This document shows, piece after piece, positions 17,625-27,809 of a DNA stretch of 64,000 nt. The notes beneath the pieces were generated by a model. It saw only the letters and a program-made list of their open reading frames with translations. It ran no database searches and had not been told where the DNA came from. The stretch comes from Dryocola clanedunensis subsp. sulfonylureivorans (GTDB lineage Bacteria; Pseudomonadota; Gammaproteobacteria; Enterobacterales; Enterobacteriaceae): contig NZ_JAERMU010000005.1 in assembly GCF_016756775.1 (NCBI RefSeq), forward strand, positions 205,830-269,829, read 5' to 3'. Position numbers and translations under genes: made by a program. Numbering within the stretch: the first letter of the stretch is position 1; every line of letters starts with the position of its first letter.

Positions 17625-20236
17625 ATCATCTTCCTCTGTACAACGGAGTTCCCTACGGCCGAAGAACTCGAGGCATCCAACGGATCAGGAATAATTCTGC
17701 AGCGCAAATTTTCAGAAAACTTAGCAAACATAGACCGGTGCTCAGGATCCCATCCGCGAATAAATGCCATCCCGCCCTGACCAATAATACTTTGGCTTTC
17801 TCCTGTCTCATCTACCACTTCCGTTCCTATTGGCAGTAACTCATTATTTTGATCGCGAACAACAATCACCATCGGCTTGCCTACAAGCGTTTGCATCTTC
17901 ACAGCAATTGCTGAACCTGCTCGCGGTACAACAATCTGCTCGCCATCAAGGATATCAACAGTGTCTGGTAAACCTTTTGAGTCAATGGCTATGCTGTTTT
18001 CGCGGTATGGAGATAATGATGGTGAAATAGCATAGCCATTGCCATCAATATAAGCACCGAACCCATTGAGCACCTTCGCACCATCTGCCCCCTGGGCATC
18101 AACAATAGCGAAGGGATTATCTCCCAGTTCAGGCCCCAGGGTCAGACCGCCACTATGTGCGACTACGCTACCGCTGGCAGCTAACGAAATTTGTCTGGCC
18201 GAAAGATTATTCGCCGAAGCCGTCACACCAAACTGTCCGTAACGTGAGCGGTAGTTCATATTGCCATTGATAAATTCTTGCGTGCTACCGGCGCTCTCAC
18301 CTGAAAGCGATGAGCCAATACCATAATTAAGCTCATTTTGTTCTCCCTGTGAACCATTCGCATTCATCATGAAATTGTTGTTATTTTTATCATGAGAGAC
18401 CGAACCGTACAGCGAGCTGAACAGTGGCTTTTGTGTGTAGCTGCTACCAATCGGGATATTCACCGAAAGCGTTACACTATTATCGTGTTCTCCCTGACCA
18501 CTATCAGTCCTCATCACCATGAGCGAGTAGGAAAAATAGCGGTTCGAGTTATTATAAGATATCGAATATTGCTTGGTTGGCTTTCTGTCGTCCCAGTAGT
18601 TATACAAGCTGGCTGAGAGGGACAAGGAGCTATTGTTCCAGAGACTCTGTGAGGCACTGGCTGTCAAACGTTGCTTAGTGCGGTAATCAGCCCCCTCCTC
18701 ACCCTTGCTGCCATAGCGAGTAATACTTGCATCACGGAAACTATAAAATCCTCTGGAAGAATAGCGGTATGCTGCAAGCGTCATGTTAGTGCTTGTCTGC
18801 TGGACATATTTTGTATAGCCGATATTGAAGCTATTCCCTGAAGAGTCCTTGTTATTACGCAATTCGCTTTTTGCATGGGTAAGATCCAGCGAAAAACCGC
18901 CGATCATAGTGTTAATTGCGTTACCAATCGCGATGGCTAAATAATGCTCACCAGCCTGTCCACCGCCGTACAGGGTATAATTGTTTTTAAGCCCATACTG
19001 AAGGACGCTTTGTATGATTTTTGGCGACCCTTGAATGGAATCGTCATTCAGCTCACCAACAGAAGCATTGATACGGGTTACCCCCTCATGGAGTAACATC
19101 GGTGGTGCAGAAAATGGAACGCTTTGGATACGTTGACGACCATCAGCCTCGGTGACAATAAGCTGCAAATCACCACCGTAACCCATCGCACCGATGTCAT
19201 TCAGTTCAAACTCACCGGGGGGAACAATAGTTTCATACACCTTTTGCCCATGTTGCATGACGGTGACTTTGGCGTTTGTTTCTGCAACCCCTCTTAATAC
19301 CGGGACATAATTGCGCAATCCTTCCGGTAGCATACGGTCATCAGACTGAAGCTGTGCCCCACGCAAATTAAAACTGTCAAACAGGTCGCCTGAAGTGACA
19401 GAGTCGCCAAGCGTCAACTGGCTTTTTAACGGCGTAATATCCGTCTGAGCATAAGTATATAAATTCTGTGTACCAGAGCCGCTGTGCTGGTCCCAGCTTG
19501 TATTCATACGCTTGCGAAGACGCCAGTCTCCTAAATTCATGCCAAGCATCATGCCCAGGTTGGTGCTGAAATTCTCCTGTTCGTCGTCGCTGCTGTAGCG
19601 ATACATGTTAGCGTTATAATCAATAAAGCCAGCGGTGACACCCGAATCAAAACGTGCGGGATCAATATATCCTCGCGGGTGTTTTACAAGATTGACCTGC
19701 GGGACATCGAGATTAAGTTCGAATTCACCTTCGTTATAGGAAACCTTACTATCCGGAATCAAACTATCGAGTGTTGTTCGCTGCTCAGTGCTGTTTGCTG
19801 AAGTAACAGTAGGTTGCTTTTTATCTGGTCCATATAACTGGATACCGTAAGAATAAAGCTCCTTAAGAGTAAATACAGGTTTGGCGCTAACTTCTCCGGC
19901 TACAGCAGTGAAAGGAACATCATGACGCCCATAGTTTTCGCCATTGACGATGACATAAACTGAGTGAGTACCAGGCGTGACTGGATTTCCCTTAACATAG
20001 CGAGAAACATCTATTCCCGCGCCATGAATAAAGCTTGAGTTATACTCAACTTCCGTACTATCAATATCACTATTTTCTTCTGACTCATGCCCAGGTTCTT
20101 GAGTCGCCCACACTGGATGAACCATTATTATTGAATAAAATACAGCAACCGAAAGACGCGCTGCAGACTTAATGGTTAAAGTTGCCAGGCTTTTTCCAGT
20201 TTCTTGCTGTTTTTTCTCCATTTCAGAATGATTCAA
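17612..20236 (-). CDS. Fimbrial outer-membrane usher protein (PapC/FimD family)
   Basis: Ushers form the outer-membrane pore that polymerises chaperone-delivered pilins. The 874-residue product has an export signal (VAVFYSIIMVHPVWA), the N-terminal chaperone-docking domain, and the conserved blocks QLQSDDRMLPEGLRNYVPVLRGVAETNAKVTVMQHGQKVYE and PPGEFELNDIG. The C-terminal domain reads GEGG-like GQGGMAFIRGWDPE and RCRIIP. A TTG at 20236 preceded by AGAGG is taken as the start; an ATG at 20221 lacks a ribosome-binding site. The gene lies between chaperone and minor pilin. Confidence 0.95.
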   Translation of the reverse strand: MNHSEMEKKQQETGKSLATLTIKSAARLSVAVFYSIIMVHPVWATQEPGHESEENSDIDSTEVEYNSSFIHGAGIDVSRYVKGNPVTPGTHSVYVIVNGENYGRHDVPFTAVAGEVSAKPVFTLKELYSYGIQLYGPDKKQPTVTSANSTEQRTTLDSLIPDSKVSYNEGEFELNLDVPQVNLVKHPRGYIDPARFDSGVTAGFIDYNANMYRYSSDDEQENFSTNLGMMLGMNLGDWRLRKRMNTSWDQHSGSGTQNLYTYAQTDITPLKSQLTLGDSVTSGDLFDSFNLRGAQLQSDDRMLPEGLRNYVPVLRGVAETNAKVTVMQHGQKVYETIVPPGEFELNDIGAMGYGGDLQLIVTEADGRQRIQSVPFSAPPMLLHEGVTRINASVGELNDDSIQGSPKIIQSVLQYGLKNNYTLYGGGQAGEHYLAIAIGNAINTMIGGFSLDLTHAKSELRNNKDSSGNSFNIGYTKYVQQTSTNMTLAAYRYSSRGFYSFRDASITRYGSKGEEGADYRTKQRLTASASQSLWNNSSLSLSASLYNYWDDRKPTKQYSISYNNSNRYFSYSLMVMRTDSGQGEHDNSVTLSVNIPIGSSYTQKPLFSSLYGSVSHDKNNNNFMMNANGSQGEQNELNYGIGSSLSGESAGSTQEFINGNMNYRSRYGQFGVTASANNLSARQISLAASGSVVAHSGGLTLGPELGDNPFAIVDAQGADGAKVLNGFGAYIDGNGYAISPSLSPYRENSIAIDSKGLPDTVDILDGEQIVVPRAGSAIAVKMQTLVGKPMVIVVRDQNNELLPIGTEVVDETGESQSIIGQGGMAFIRGWDPEHRSMFAKFSENLRCRIIPDPLDASSSSAVGNSVVQRKMICRR

Positions 20237-20303
20237 TTTTGTAATCCTCTACATATATGATCTTCCTGATCTACACTCCGAAGACGAAGTGATGTAACCA
20301 GAT

Positions 20304-21077
20304 CTAATTTTTATCTTCGCCAGAAATAAGCGAGAAACCGCTATTCCCTTTCCTTGCAAAGACTTTTTCACTTACAGCGCCGTAGTCATTAATTATCTTT
20401 AGATTTATACTCTGCACAGCTGCAGAGGAGGGTAATATAGGTTTAGCAAAAATATCATTTGTCGTTAATGGGGCTAACATACTCGTGTCCAGCGTATAAG
20501 ACTTACCTGCTGACTTTACTGTTACGCTATCGAAGGACATGTAATATTGAGTAGGATTCACAATCCTAAAACCATTTCCCTTATTGGGGTCGCTAATAGG
20601 ACTAAATTGTAGTTTGGCAACTTCAGCCGTGCCGCTACTGTTTAATGTTGATGGACGATAAAAAATCTTAATTCGGGTACGAAAAGCCAGTTCCAGCTTG
20701 TTCGGCGTCGCACTTTCTGATTTATCCACCGGCGGTATTTCCAGCATGTTAAACCAAAAGACAGATTCTCTGTCCTGGGGAAGTGGCATCCCATTGTAGA
20801 GAAGGCGAACCATTTGTCCCTTTCCAGGTTCCACACGGTAAACCGGCGGCGTCACTAAAAAAGGTACTTTCATATTATTTATATCGGCTTTTGTATTACC
20901 ATCATCCACCCATACCTGAACAAGAGGGGGCGTTTTACCTCGGTTATTAGTCCTGACACTGACCTCTTTTTCAGAGCCCGGAAAAATAATCCTGGTTCCT
21001 GTGATTGTCATTGCAGCCAGGCAAGCATTTGAAAAAATGCATAATGCTAATACTAAATAACGTTTCTTAAATAACAT
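20304..21077 (-). CDS. Periplasmic fimbrial chaperone (PapD family)
   Basis: PapD-like chaperones complete the pilin fold in the periplasm by donor-strand complementation. The 257-residue product has a signal peptide (LVLALCIFSNACLA) and two immunoglobulin-like domains. It contains the signature VEPGKGQMVRLLYNGMPLPQDRESVFWFNMLEIPP, with the conserved Arg and Lys expected at the cleft. The ATG follows GGTGGGG. It lies between the major pilin and usher on the T6SS minus-strand operon. Confidence 0.95.
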   Translation of the reverse strand: MLFKKRYLVLALCIFSNACLAAMTITGTRIIFPGSEKEVSVRTNNRGKTPPLVQVWVDDGNTKADINNMKVPFLVTPPVYRVEPGKGQMVRLLYNGMPLPQDRESVFWFNMLEIPPVDKSESATPNKLELAFRTRIKIFYRPSTLNSSGTAEVAKLQFSPISDPNKGNGFRIVNPTQYYMSFDSVTVKSAGKSYTLDTSMLAPLTTNDIFAKPILPSSAAVQSINLKIINDYGAVSEKVFARKGNSGFSLISGEDKN

Positions 21078-21097
21078 AACCCCACCGCATTAATGAA

Positions 21098-21131
21098 TGC
21101 TGCATGCCGAAAAATTTTCCAGCATGCAGCA
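21098..21131 (-). terminator. Stem-loop between major pilin and chaperone genes
   Basis: The arms TGCTGCATGC (21098-21107) and GCATGCAGCA (21122-21131) are perfectly complementary. The stem lies 40 bases after the pilin stop. Hairpins here are common in fimbrial operons, where they allow a much higher level of major-pilin mRNA. A T-tract on the minus strand is not obvious. Confidence 0.5.
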
Positions 21132-21171
21132 AAATAAAGTTACTTATTAATTAATAATAATCTGTACCAGA

Positions 21172-21720
21172 TTATGGATACGCCAGGGTGTACTGAACTA
21201 CAGCTTTAACAGTACCTGGTGAAGTTGGAGCAGTCGCATAATAACCACCAACATACGTCAGTTTTGCTTTGTTAGTGGTTGAATCCACATCAAATGACTT
21301 ACCAGTTTTACCTACAGAGAGGAAGGTACCATCCGCATCGTATAAACGAACTTCAACGGTCTTTCCTGCAGTGTTTGCTGAGACGTCCTGGTTAATCAGG
21401 TTCCCTGTAACTGCGTTAAACTTAGTTGCATCAATCGCTTCGAAGTGGGCTGCTACCTTAGTGATAGTCGTCGGGCAATCAGTGACATTAATATCGAAAA
21501 GCGTAGAGCCAGCCTGGCTACCCGCTGTTGCCAGTGATTTGGTAGATATTTTAGGTAAGGTAACCTGAATATCTTTAGAATCATCAGCAACAACACAAGT
21601 ATCATCAGTGAGTTCACCGTTGAAGGTAACAATACCTTGGCCATCAGACAAAGCGGCAAAAGCAGATGTTGATGCGAGGCAAAGAGCAAGCGCACTCATG
21701 TAAGTATTTAACTTTTTCAT
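21172..21720 (-). CDS. Major fimbrial subunit (type 1 pilin family)
   Basis: The 182-residue product is a typical FimA-family pilin. It has a signal peptide ending ASTSAFA, the N-terminal donor strand (LSDGQGIVTFNGELTDDTCVV), paired cysteines (DDTCVV and VTDCPTTIT), and a terminal VQYTLAYP with penultimate aromatic residue. It is the first fimbrial gene after clpV, with 64 bases between them. A hairpin follows, as expected for the most abundant subunit. Confidence 0.95.
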   Translation of the reverse strand: MKKLNTYMSALALCLASTSAFAALSDGQGIVTFNGELTDDTCVVADDSKDIQVTLPKISTKSLATAGSQAGSTLFDINVTDCPTTITKVAAHFEAIDATKFNAVTGNLINQDVSANTAGKTVEVRLYDADGTFLSVGKTGKSFDVDSTTNKAKLTYVGGYYATAPTSPGTVKAVVQYTLAYP

Positions 21721-21784
21721 TTCACATAGTCCTTTAAATTATATTTTAACTGTATCAAACAGTTTTTCTTAAAATGAAATCTCT

Positions 21785-24427
21785 TTATGTTAAAGAAATT
21801 TCAAATCCTTTTTCGCTATTCCAATGCAGCAAAATTGATTTAACAAAACCATCCACATCATTTTTTATCAAATACTGACCCAGATCAGGCATGATATTCT
21901 GCTCTATGAAGCGAATGAGTAACCTGGCACCAACCTCTGTGGCAGGGCACTGACTAACAATGTGTTCCACAACCTCATCGTGATACTCCAGAAGCACTCC
22001 GTAGCGTTCCTGAATACGTCGGCCTATGCGGTCAAGATGTAACCTGACAATAAATTTGAGCGACTCCTCTGCCAGTGGTAAATAAGGAATAACACTCACT
22101 CGACCAAGGAATGCAGCCGGAAACTCTTTTAGTAACTCTGGTTGTAATAACGCTGGCAATGTCTGTGGTTCAGGAGCTGATTGCGGATCACTACATACTG
22201 AACTTAGCAGTTCGCTACCAACGTTACTTGTCAGCAAAATAATTGTATTTTTAAAGTCGATATGACGACCTTCACCATCTTCCATCCATCCTTTATCAAA
22301 GACCTGGAAGAATAATTCATGGACATCTTTATGCGCTTTTTCAATTTCGTCGAGTAGTACCACGCTGTAAGGTTTACGACGAACAGCTTCTGTCAGTACC
22401 CCCCCCTCGCCATAACCTACATAGCCTGGAGGAGAACCCTTGAGTGAAGAAACGGTATGCGCTTCCTGGTACTCACTCATGTTGATGATTATCAGGTTCT
22501 GTTCCCCACCGTATAAATGTCCTGCTATCGCCAGCGCTGTCTCCGTTTTACCCACACCGGATGGCCCTACCAGCATGAATACACCGATAGGTTTTTGTGG
22601 ATCGGCAAGCCCTGCCCGCGAGGTCATAATACTTTCGCCAATCTGCTTAAGGGCATGTTTCTGGCCGATAACACGCTCTTCAAGACGCTCCGGTAACTCC
22701 GTTACCATCCTGATGTCGTCTTTTAGCATTTGCCCTACAGGGATCCCCGTCCAGTCCGCGACAATGCTGGCAATGACTTCCGCGTTAACTTCAGCTTGCA
22801 CCAGAGGTTGTTCATGGCGAACGGTTCCCAGCTGTGATTCCAGCTCATTTAGCTGAGCACGATATTCATCAACATTTTCACCGCTGGTAGTGGCCTCATA
22901 CAATTCACCACGCTGTTTGATAAGCGACATAACCAGCTCTTTTTCTTGCTGCCAGCGGTCTTCGAGGACCTGGGCTTCCTGAGAAAGGCTCGCTTGTTTT
23001 TCTTGTAACTGGGCTTCTCGTTCTAAGCTCTCTTTGCCGTAATGACGACTCTTCTCCAGCAGCTCCAGTTCAGTCTGCGTGGTTTCTATCTGATACTTTA
23101 GCGTTTGTAATGCAGATGGCGGCGCATGTTGCGCCACAGCGACTCGTGCACAGGCGGTATCAAGCAAACTGATAGCTTTATCCGGAAGCTGACGTGCAGG
23201 AATGTAACGATGGGATAAGCGTACCGCGGCCTGAATGGCCTCATCGACAATCCACACGTTATGATGCTTCTCAAGCATGGGGATTAATCCACGCAGCATA
23301 GGTATCGCACTGTCTTCTGCCGGCTCATCAACCTGCAGTACCTGGAAACGACGGGTTAATGCCGGATCCTTTTCAATATGACGTTTAAACTCGCTCCAGG
23401 TCGTCGCTCCGATAGTGCGAAGTTGGCCACGGGCAAGCATAGGCTTCAGTAGATTGGCTGCATCACCGGTTCCCGCATTCCCTCCGGCACCGACGAGCGT
23501 ATGAACTTCATCAATAAAGAGAATGACCTGCTGAGGAGAATTAACGGCCTCTTCAAGTACGGCTTTCAGGCGAGCCTCAAACTCCCCTTTCATGCTGGCA
23601 CCTGCAGAGAGTGCAACAATATCAAGTGCTAGCAGGCGAACATTTTGGAGTGCAGGAGGAACTTCACCGGCAATAATGGCTAGTGCTAAGCCTTCAACAA
23701 CGGCGGTTTTCCCAACGCCCGCCTCCCCTGTCAGCAGCGGGTTGTTCTGGCGTCGACGTAACAGGATGTCCACCATGGTACTGATTTCATGGTTACGTCC
23801 GAGAACAGGATCGATTTTGCCGTCACGTGCAAGCTGAGTGAGATCGGTAGAATATTGCGCCAGATTGCCGCTTTGTTTCACCGACAGAGCATTGCTGGCC
23901 TCTCCGGGGATAGAACCGCTTAAATCGCGATATTCACTACCCGCCTGGGTCTCAGGAGATGCCTGCGTAATATAACCAAACTCTTTACTTAGGTGCTCAA
24001 GGGATATTTTTTCCAGCCCCGGAGCCAGCATAAACAGCTCACGGCGTAGCTCCATGGTTGTCAACAATGCCATGAGCAAATGACCGCTACGAATTAACTC
24101 TCCTGAACACTCAAGGCTGGTGTAAATCCAGGCGCGCTCAATAGCTAATTCAATATTAGAGGAGAAGTCATGAATACTGCTGGCACCGGCCGGCAAACGC
24201 ATAAGAGCCTGAGAAAATCCGCGCTCCATGCTATCGGCGTCCACCTCGAAGTATCTGACAATCATACGGAAGTCGTTATCTTCGTTAGATTGCCAGAGCT
24301 GGTTCAGCCAATGGATAAGTTCAACGTAAGGATTGCCGCGAAGTTTACATACTGCGGTTGCACTCTCAATGCCTGTAAATAGCGTAGCATTAAGTTTGCT
24401 AAATAGGTTCTTTCTGGTAATAGCCAT
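21785..24427 (-). CDS. clpV: T6SS sheath-recycling AAA+ ATPase ClpV (TssH)
   Basis: ClpV disassembles contracted TssB/TssC sheaths using ATP. The 880-residue Hsp100 protein has an N-terminal ClpN domain, two nucleotide-binding domains with Walker A motifs GEAGVGKT (234-241) and GPSGVGKT (about 620), Walker B sequences LFIDEVHTL and VVLLDEIEKAH, and a middle coiled coil rich in Gln and Glu. It is the first gene of the leftward operon, divergent from tssF across a 439-base AT-rich region. The fimbrial genes follow directly. Confidence 0.97.
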   Translation of the reverse strand: MAITRKNLFSKLNATLFTGIESATAVCKLRGNPYVELIHWLNQLWQSNEDNDFRMIVRYFEVDADSMERGFSQALMRLPAGASSIHDFSSNIELAIERAWIYTSLECSGELIRSGHLLMALLTTMELRRELFMLAPGLEKISLEHLSKEFGYITQASPETQAGSEYRDLSGSIPGEASNALSVKQSGNLAQYSTDLTQLARDGKIDPVLGRNHEISTMVDILLRRRQNNPLLTGEAGVGKTAVVEGLALAIIAGEVPPALQNVRLLALDIVALSAGASMKGEFEARLKAVLEEAVNSPQQVILFIDEVHTLVGAGGNAGTGDAANLLKPMLARGQLRTIGATTWSEFKRHIEKDPALTRRFQVLQVDEPAEDSAIPMLRGLIPMLEKHHNVWIVDEAIQAAVRLSHRYIPARQLPDKAISLLDTACARVAVAQHAPPSALQTLKYQIETTQTELELLEKSRHYGKESLEREAQLQEKQASLSQEAQVLEDRWQQEKELVMSLIKQRGELYEATTSGENVDEYRAQLNELESQLGTVRHEQPLVQAEVNAEVIASIVADWTGIPVGQMLKDDIRMVTELPERLEERVIGQKHALKQIGESIMTSRAGLADPQKPIGVFMLVGPSGVGKTETALAIAGHLYGGEQNLIIINMSEYQEAHTVSSLKGSPPGYVGYGEGGVLTEAVRRKPYSVVLLDEIEKAHKDVHELFFQVFDKGWMEDGEGRHIDFKNTIILLTSNVGSELLSSVCSDPQSAPEPQTLPALLQPELLKEFPAAFLGRVSVIPYLPLAEESLKFIVRLHLDRIGRRIQERYGVLLEYHDEVVEHIVSQCPATEVGARLLIRFIEQNIMPDLGQYLIKNDVDGFVKSILLHWNSEKGFEISLT

Positions 24428-24866
24428 TGTATTTAAAAGTCCTTTTCAATTCATTGCGCCACGATCTTAAAGATCATCCATTGGCAAACTCTTGTCGCGG
24501 TAGATTAATCCTCTGCAAAACAAAACCAAAATCTTTTTGTATACCTGAATACAAACTTAAGATTTTTACTCGGTCCCGGCTCTTACACTCAAAAACCACC
24601 AAGAAATCAACCCAATGAATTTCATAAGAAAAATAAAATTGTTAACATAAAGCACATGATATTTTCACTTTACTTAAATATTACATCGATAGCAGTCAAC
24701 AATAGCCAATATCCGAAACAGAGAAAACCATTACTTATTTAATTGAGCACATTATTTTATTGTGGCATATATAAAAAATAAATGCCCTAAATCTCAGCTA
24801 TAGCAAACGTGCTACACACAGTATCGTTTTATGTCTAAATGGGCATCTCACCTTTGAGGCAGTAAA
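24428..24866. promoter_or_regulatory. Divergent promoter region between clpV and tssF
   Basis: This 439-base AT-rich gap must drive both the leftward (clpV to tssE) and rightward (tssF to the Eag gene) operons. I see no tRNA, small ORF with good support, or convincing binding site. TTGGCAAACTCTTGTC at 24481-24496 has a weak resemblance to a sigma-54 site but lacks the -12 GC. Confidence 0.6.
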
Positions 24867-26747
24867 GTGGATCAGCAATTTTTAGACTATTACAACAAAG
24901 AACTTACCTTTATGAGGGAGATGGCCAGTGAATTCGCTGACCAGCATCCTAAAATTGCACGTCGTCTTGGCATCAATGGGATCGAGGTAGCCGATCCTTA
25001 TGTCGAAAGGTTAATCGAAGCTTTTTGCTTCATGTCCGCGCGTACCCAGATAAAGCTGGATGCAGAATTTCCTAATTTCACGCAAAGACTGCTGGATGTG
25101 ATTTATCCTGGCTACAACTCACCGGGCCCTTCTATGGGAGTGGTGCAAATACAGCCTAATGCCAAGCAAGGCGATTTGACTGGCGGCTATGTTGTCTCTC
25201 GTGATAATGCTTTTTTTTCACGAATCGCTGCCGGTGAGATGACCCGCTGCGAATTCCGTAGCAGTCAGGATGTCACGTTATGGCCAGTGGAAATAACAGA
25301 GGCAAGGCTGACCTCTGTCCCTCCCGATCTACCCAATATGGACCAACAGCGCATTTCACAGCATAAGCTTAAAGGTGCGCTGCGAATTAAAATCAAGCTG
25401 CAGGGAGATCTGGTCTTTTCACAACTAGGCAATCTTGACAAGCTTCCTGTCTATATCAATGGTGATGAACGCATTGTTTCGCATATCTTTGAGCTGATTC
25501 ATGCTCACCATGTTGCTGTAATCGTTCGGTCAGGTAATACATCAAACCGTCAAGACACGATCATCAGTAAGCAGCCGCTGGCTTTCGAAGGCCTGGAACC
25601 CGGTCAGAGCTTGCTGCCACTTTCGTGGAACATTTTTCATGGACATAATTTGTTGCATGAATATTTCTCCTGCCGACAGCGATTCTATTTCTTTACGCTG
25701 ACGCAGCTTTCCGGTGCACTTAAGAACAACCACACTAACGAAGCAGAAATCGTCATTCTGCTCGACAGACTTTCTCAAGATCTGATTAGTCACGTGAATG
25801 CATCCCGATTCTTGCTCTATTGCACGCCAGTCATTAATTTGTTCCCTAAACGGCTGGATAAGATTGAGATCAACCGGGCATTGAATGAGTTCCATGCCGT
25901 TGCCGACCGTAGCCGCCCGCTGGATTATGAAATATTTTCTATTCAACGGGTATTTGGACAGCAGGCCGAGACCAGCAGCGAGGTGACCTTCAATCCGCTG
26001 TTCCAGACCAGGCAGAGTGATAATGGCAACTATGGCCGCTATTTCTCAATGACCCGTAGACCACGAGTCAATGACAAAAATGCCCGAAAGTACATTACTC
26101 GAACCTCCTATACCGGCACAGAAGTGTTTATCTCTCTGGTTGATCAAATGCAGGCGCCCTACGCGGACAATATTCGCTATCTTTCTATTGAGGCAATGGT
26201 GACCAATCGTGATTTGCCGCGGTTGATTGTTAAAGAGGGGAATGTCGACCTCACCATGTCAAGCTCCGCACCTGTGTTTGGTGCAACTTTTGTGTGTCAG
26301 CCCAGCGAGCCTCGTCCCCCCTTCGCGACAGGGGAATCCGCATGGCGTCTTATTCGTCAGCTCAACTTTAACTATCAGCCGCTATCTGACATGGAACATC
26401 AGCCTGGCGGCGAAGCTCTGCGCGACATGCTGCGTTTATTTATTCATAACGCTGACAGAGAATCCAACGCACAAATTGATGGCCTTGTCGGCTGTAAAAG
26501 TGAGCCAGTGATCCGCCGTCTGCCTGGTAATGGTCTTTTAGTCTATGGCAGAGGTATACGCTGTTACTTAACCGTTGATGAAGAAAACTTTTCCGGCAAC
26601 AGCCCCTACTTATTTGGTCTGATCATGGAAAACTATATCGCGCGCCACGCTGCTATAAACGTATTTACTGAAATGGAGCTGCACTCTATTCAACGCGGAC
26701 TGGTCGGTAAATGGCAGGCCCGGCCAGGAAGACGAGGCGTTGCGTAA
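24867..26747 (+). CDS. tssF: T6SS baseplate protein TssF
   Basis: TssF is a baseplate wedge component that works with TssG, TssE and TssK. The 626-residue product begins DQQFLDYYNKELTFMREMASEFADQHPKIARRLG and contains VADPYVERLIEAFCFMSARTQIKLD, the hallmark opening of TssF. It also has FPKRLDKIEI and GRGIRCYLTVDEENFSGNSPYLFG near the C-terminus. The start is GTG at 24867. It is the first gene of the rightward operon, and its stop overlaps the tssG start. Confidence 0.97.
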   Translation: MDQQFLDYYNKELTFMREMASEFADQHPKIARRLGINGIEVADPYVERLIEAFCFMSARTQIKLDAEFPNFTQRLLDVIYPGYNSPGPSMGVVQIQPNAKQGDLTGGYVVSRDNAFFSRIAAGEMTRCEFRSSQDVTLWPVEITEARLTSVPPDLPNMDQQRISQHKLKGALRIKIKLQGDLVFSQLGNLDKLPVYINGDERIVSHIFELIHAHHVAVIVRSGNTSNRQDTIISKQPLAFEGLEPGQSLLPLSWNIFHGHNLLHEYFSCRQRFYFFTLTQLSGALKNNHTNEAEIVILLDRLSQDLISHVNASRFLLYCTPVINLFPKRLDKIEINRALNEFHAVADRSRPLDYEIFSIQRVFGQQAETSSEVTFNPLFQTRQSDNGNYGRYFSMTRRPRVNDKNARKYITRTSYTGTEVFISLVDQMQAPYADNIRYLSIEAMVTNRDLPRLIVKEGNVDLTMSSSAPVFGATFVCQPSEPRPPFATGESAWRLIRQLNFNYQPLSDMEHQPGGEALRDMLRLFIHNADRESNAQIDGLVGCKSEPVIRRLPGNGLLVYGRGIRCYLTVDEENFSGNSPYLFGLIMENYIARHAAINVFTEMELHSIQRGLVGKWQARPGRRGVA

Positions 26748-27769
26748 TGAAAAATGCCCAGCACGTACCAGCCAATGCCGACCTCTCTGTCTGGTACAAC
26801 GAAGAACACCCTTGGGGAGCTGGATTCACCAGTCTGATGCGTGCGACTTCTGCAAAGAATCCGCACCTTCCGCCGCTTGCTAAAGCGCAATTGCCGGCTG
26901 AGGAAAATTTTCGACTGGGACAGTGTCCACACATGACGTTCTCACCACGTGAGATTGCCAGTCTGAGCAAACAGAACGGGAAACTGAAAGTTCAGCTTTT
27001 TAGCCTTGGCATGTGGGGGGCACAGGGCGCAATGCCATTGCATATGACCGAACAGGCTTATATGCGTGCAGAGCAGCACGATCGTACGCTGACAGATTTT
27101 GCAGATATTTTCCATCATCGCGCTTTAACACAACTTTATCGAGCATGGTTTGTTTCCCAGGATACCGCTTCGCTCGACCGTCAGGAAGATGAGCATTTCA
27201 CGTTTTACATCGGCAGTCTGATTGGGCAAGACCCTAAAAAGCTGGATGGTACACATCTCCCCATTCACGCTCGCCTTGCCTCTTCTGCCCACATCATACG
27301 TGAGGCCCGCAACCCTGAGGGTTTACAAGGTGCGCTGCGCTACTATTTTTCCATCCCGGTACAAATAGAAGAGTTTTCTCCCCAGTGGGTGTTTCTGGAG
27401 AAGAACGAGCAGTCGATTCTGGGCGATGAAGATAGCTCATTGACTCTGGGTGACGGCGGCATTCTGGGGGATACCGTCCAGGACCGGCAACATAAATTCA
27501 GCCTGATACTTGGCCCCTTAACGCTTGAGCAATACAACCGTTTCAGGTTGCGTGGTAAAGACTTGCCCGTACTGCGTGAATGGGTGAGGAACTTTGTAGG
27601 TTTTGAATATGCATGGGATGTGAAACTTATTCTCGCCGCTGATGAAGTTCCGATAGCAACACTCGATGGTAATCATCAACTTGGCTATGCCACCTGGCTT
27701 GAACGACATGCTGTAGATGAAGCAATGGCTGGAATGAGCTTTGAACCAGAAATGCATCACAATTTATAA
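26747..27769 (+). CDS. tssG: T6SS baseplate protein TssG
   Basis: TssG pairs with TssF in the baseplate wedge. Family segments visible are LFSLGMWGAQGAMPLHMTEQAYMRAEQHDRTLTDFADIFHHRALTQLYRAW and the C-terminal LTLEQYNRFRLRGKDLPVLREWVRNFVGFEYAWDVKLIL. The ATG at 26747 overlaps the tssF stop (TAATG) and gives 340 residues. An ATG at 26711 inside tssF would add 12 residues. The N-terminus (SVWYNEEHPWGAGFTSLMRA) is somewhat divergent from the usual F-F-Q-A-V-R motif. Confidence 0.95.
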   Translation: MKNAQHVPANADLSVWYNEEHPWGAGFTSLMRATSAKNPHLPPLAKAQLPAEENFRLGQCPHMTFSPREIASLSKQNGKLKVQLFSLGMWGAQGAMPLHMTEQAYMRAEQHDRTLTDFADIFHHRALTQLYRAWFVSQDTASLDRQEDEHFTFYIGSLIGQDPKKLDGTHLPIHARLASSAHIIREARNPEGLQGALRYYFSIPVQIEEFSPQWVFLEKNEQSILGDEDSSLTLGDGGILGDTVQDRQHKFSLILGPLTLEQYNRFRLRGKDLPVLREWVRNFVGFEYAWDVKLILAADEVPIATLDGNHQLGYATWLERHAVDEAMAGMSFEPEMHHNL

Positions 27770-27809
27770 AAATACATGGCAATAAAATGGACAGTATGTG
27801 AGGGAAGAG

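Noticed and set aside
24481..24496. Sigma-54 promoter before clpV/tssF
   Set aside because: TTGGCAAACTCTTGTC has the -24 GG but GT rather than GC at the -12 position, and no sigma-54 activator gene is in the island.
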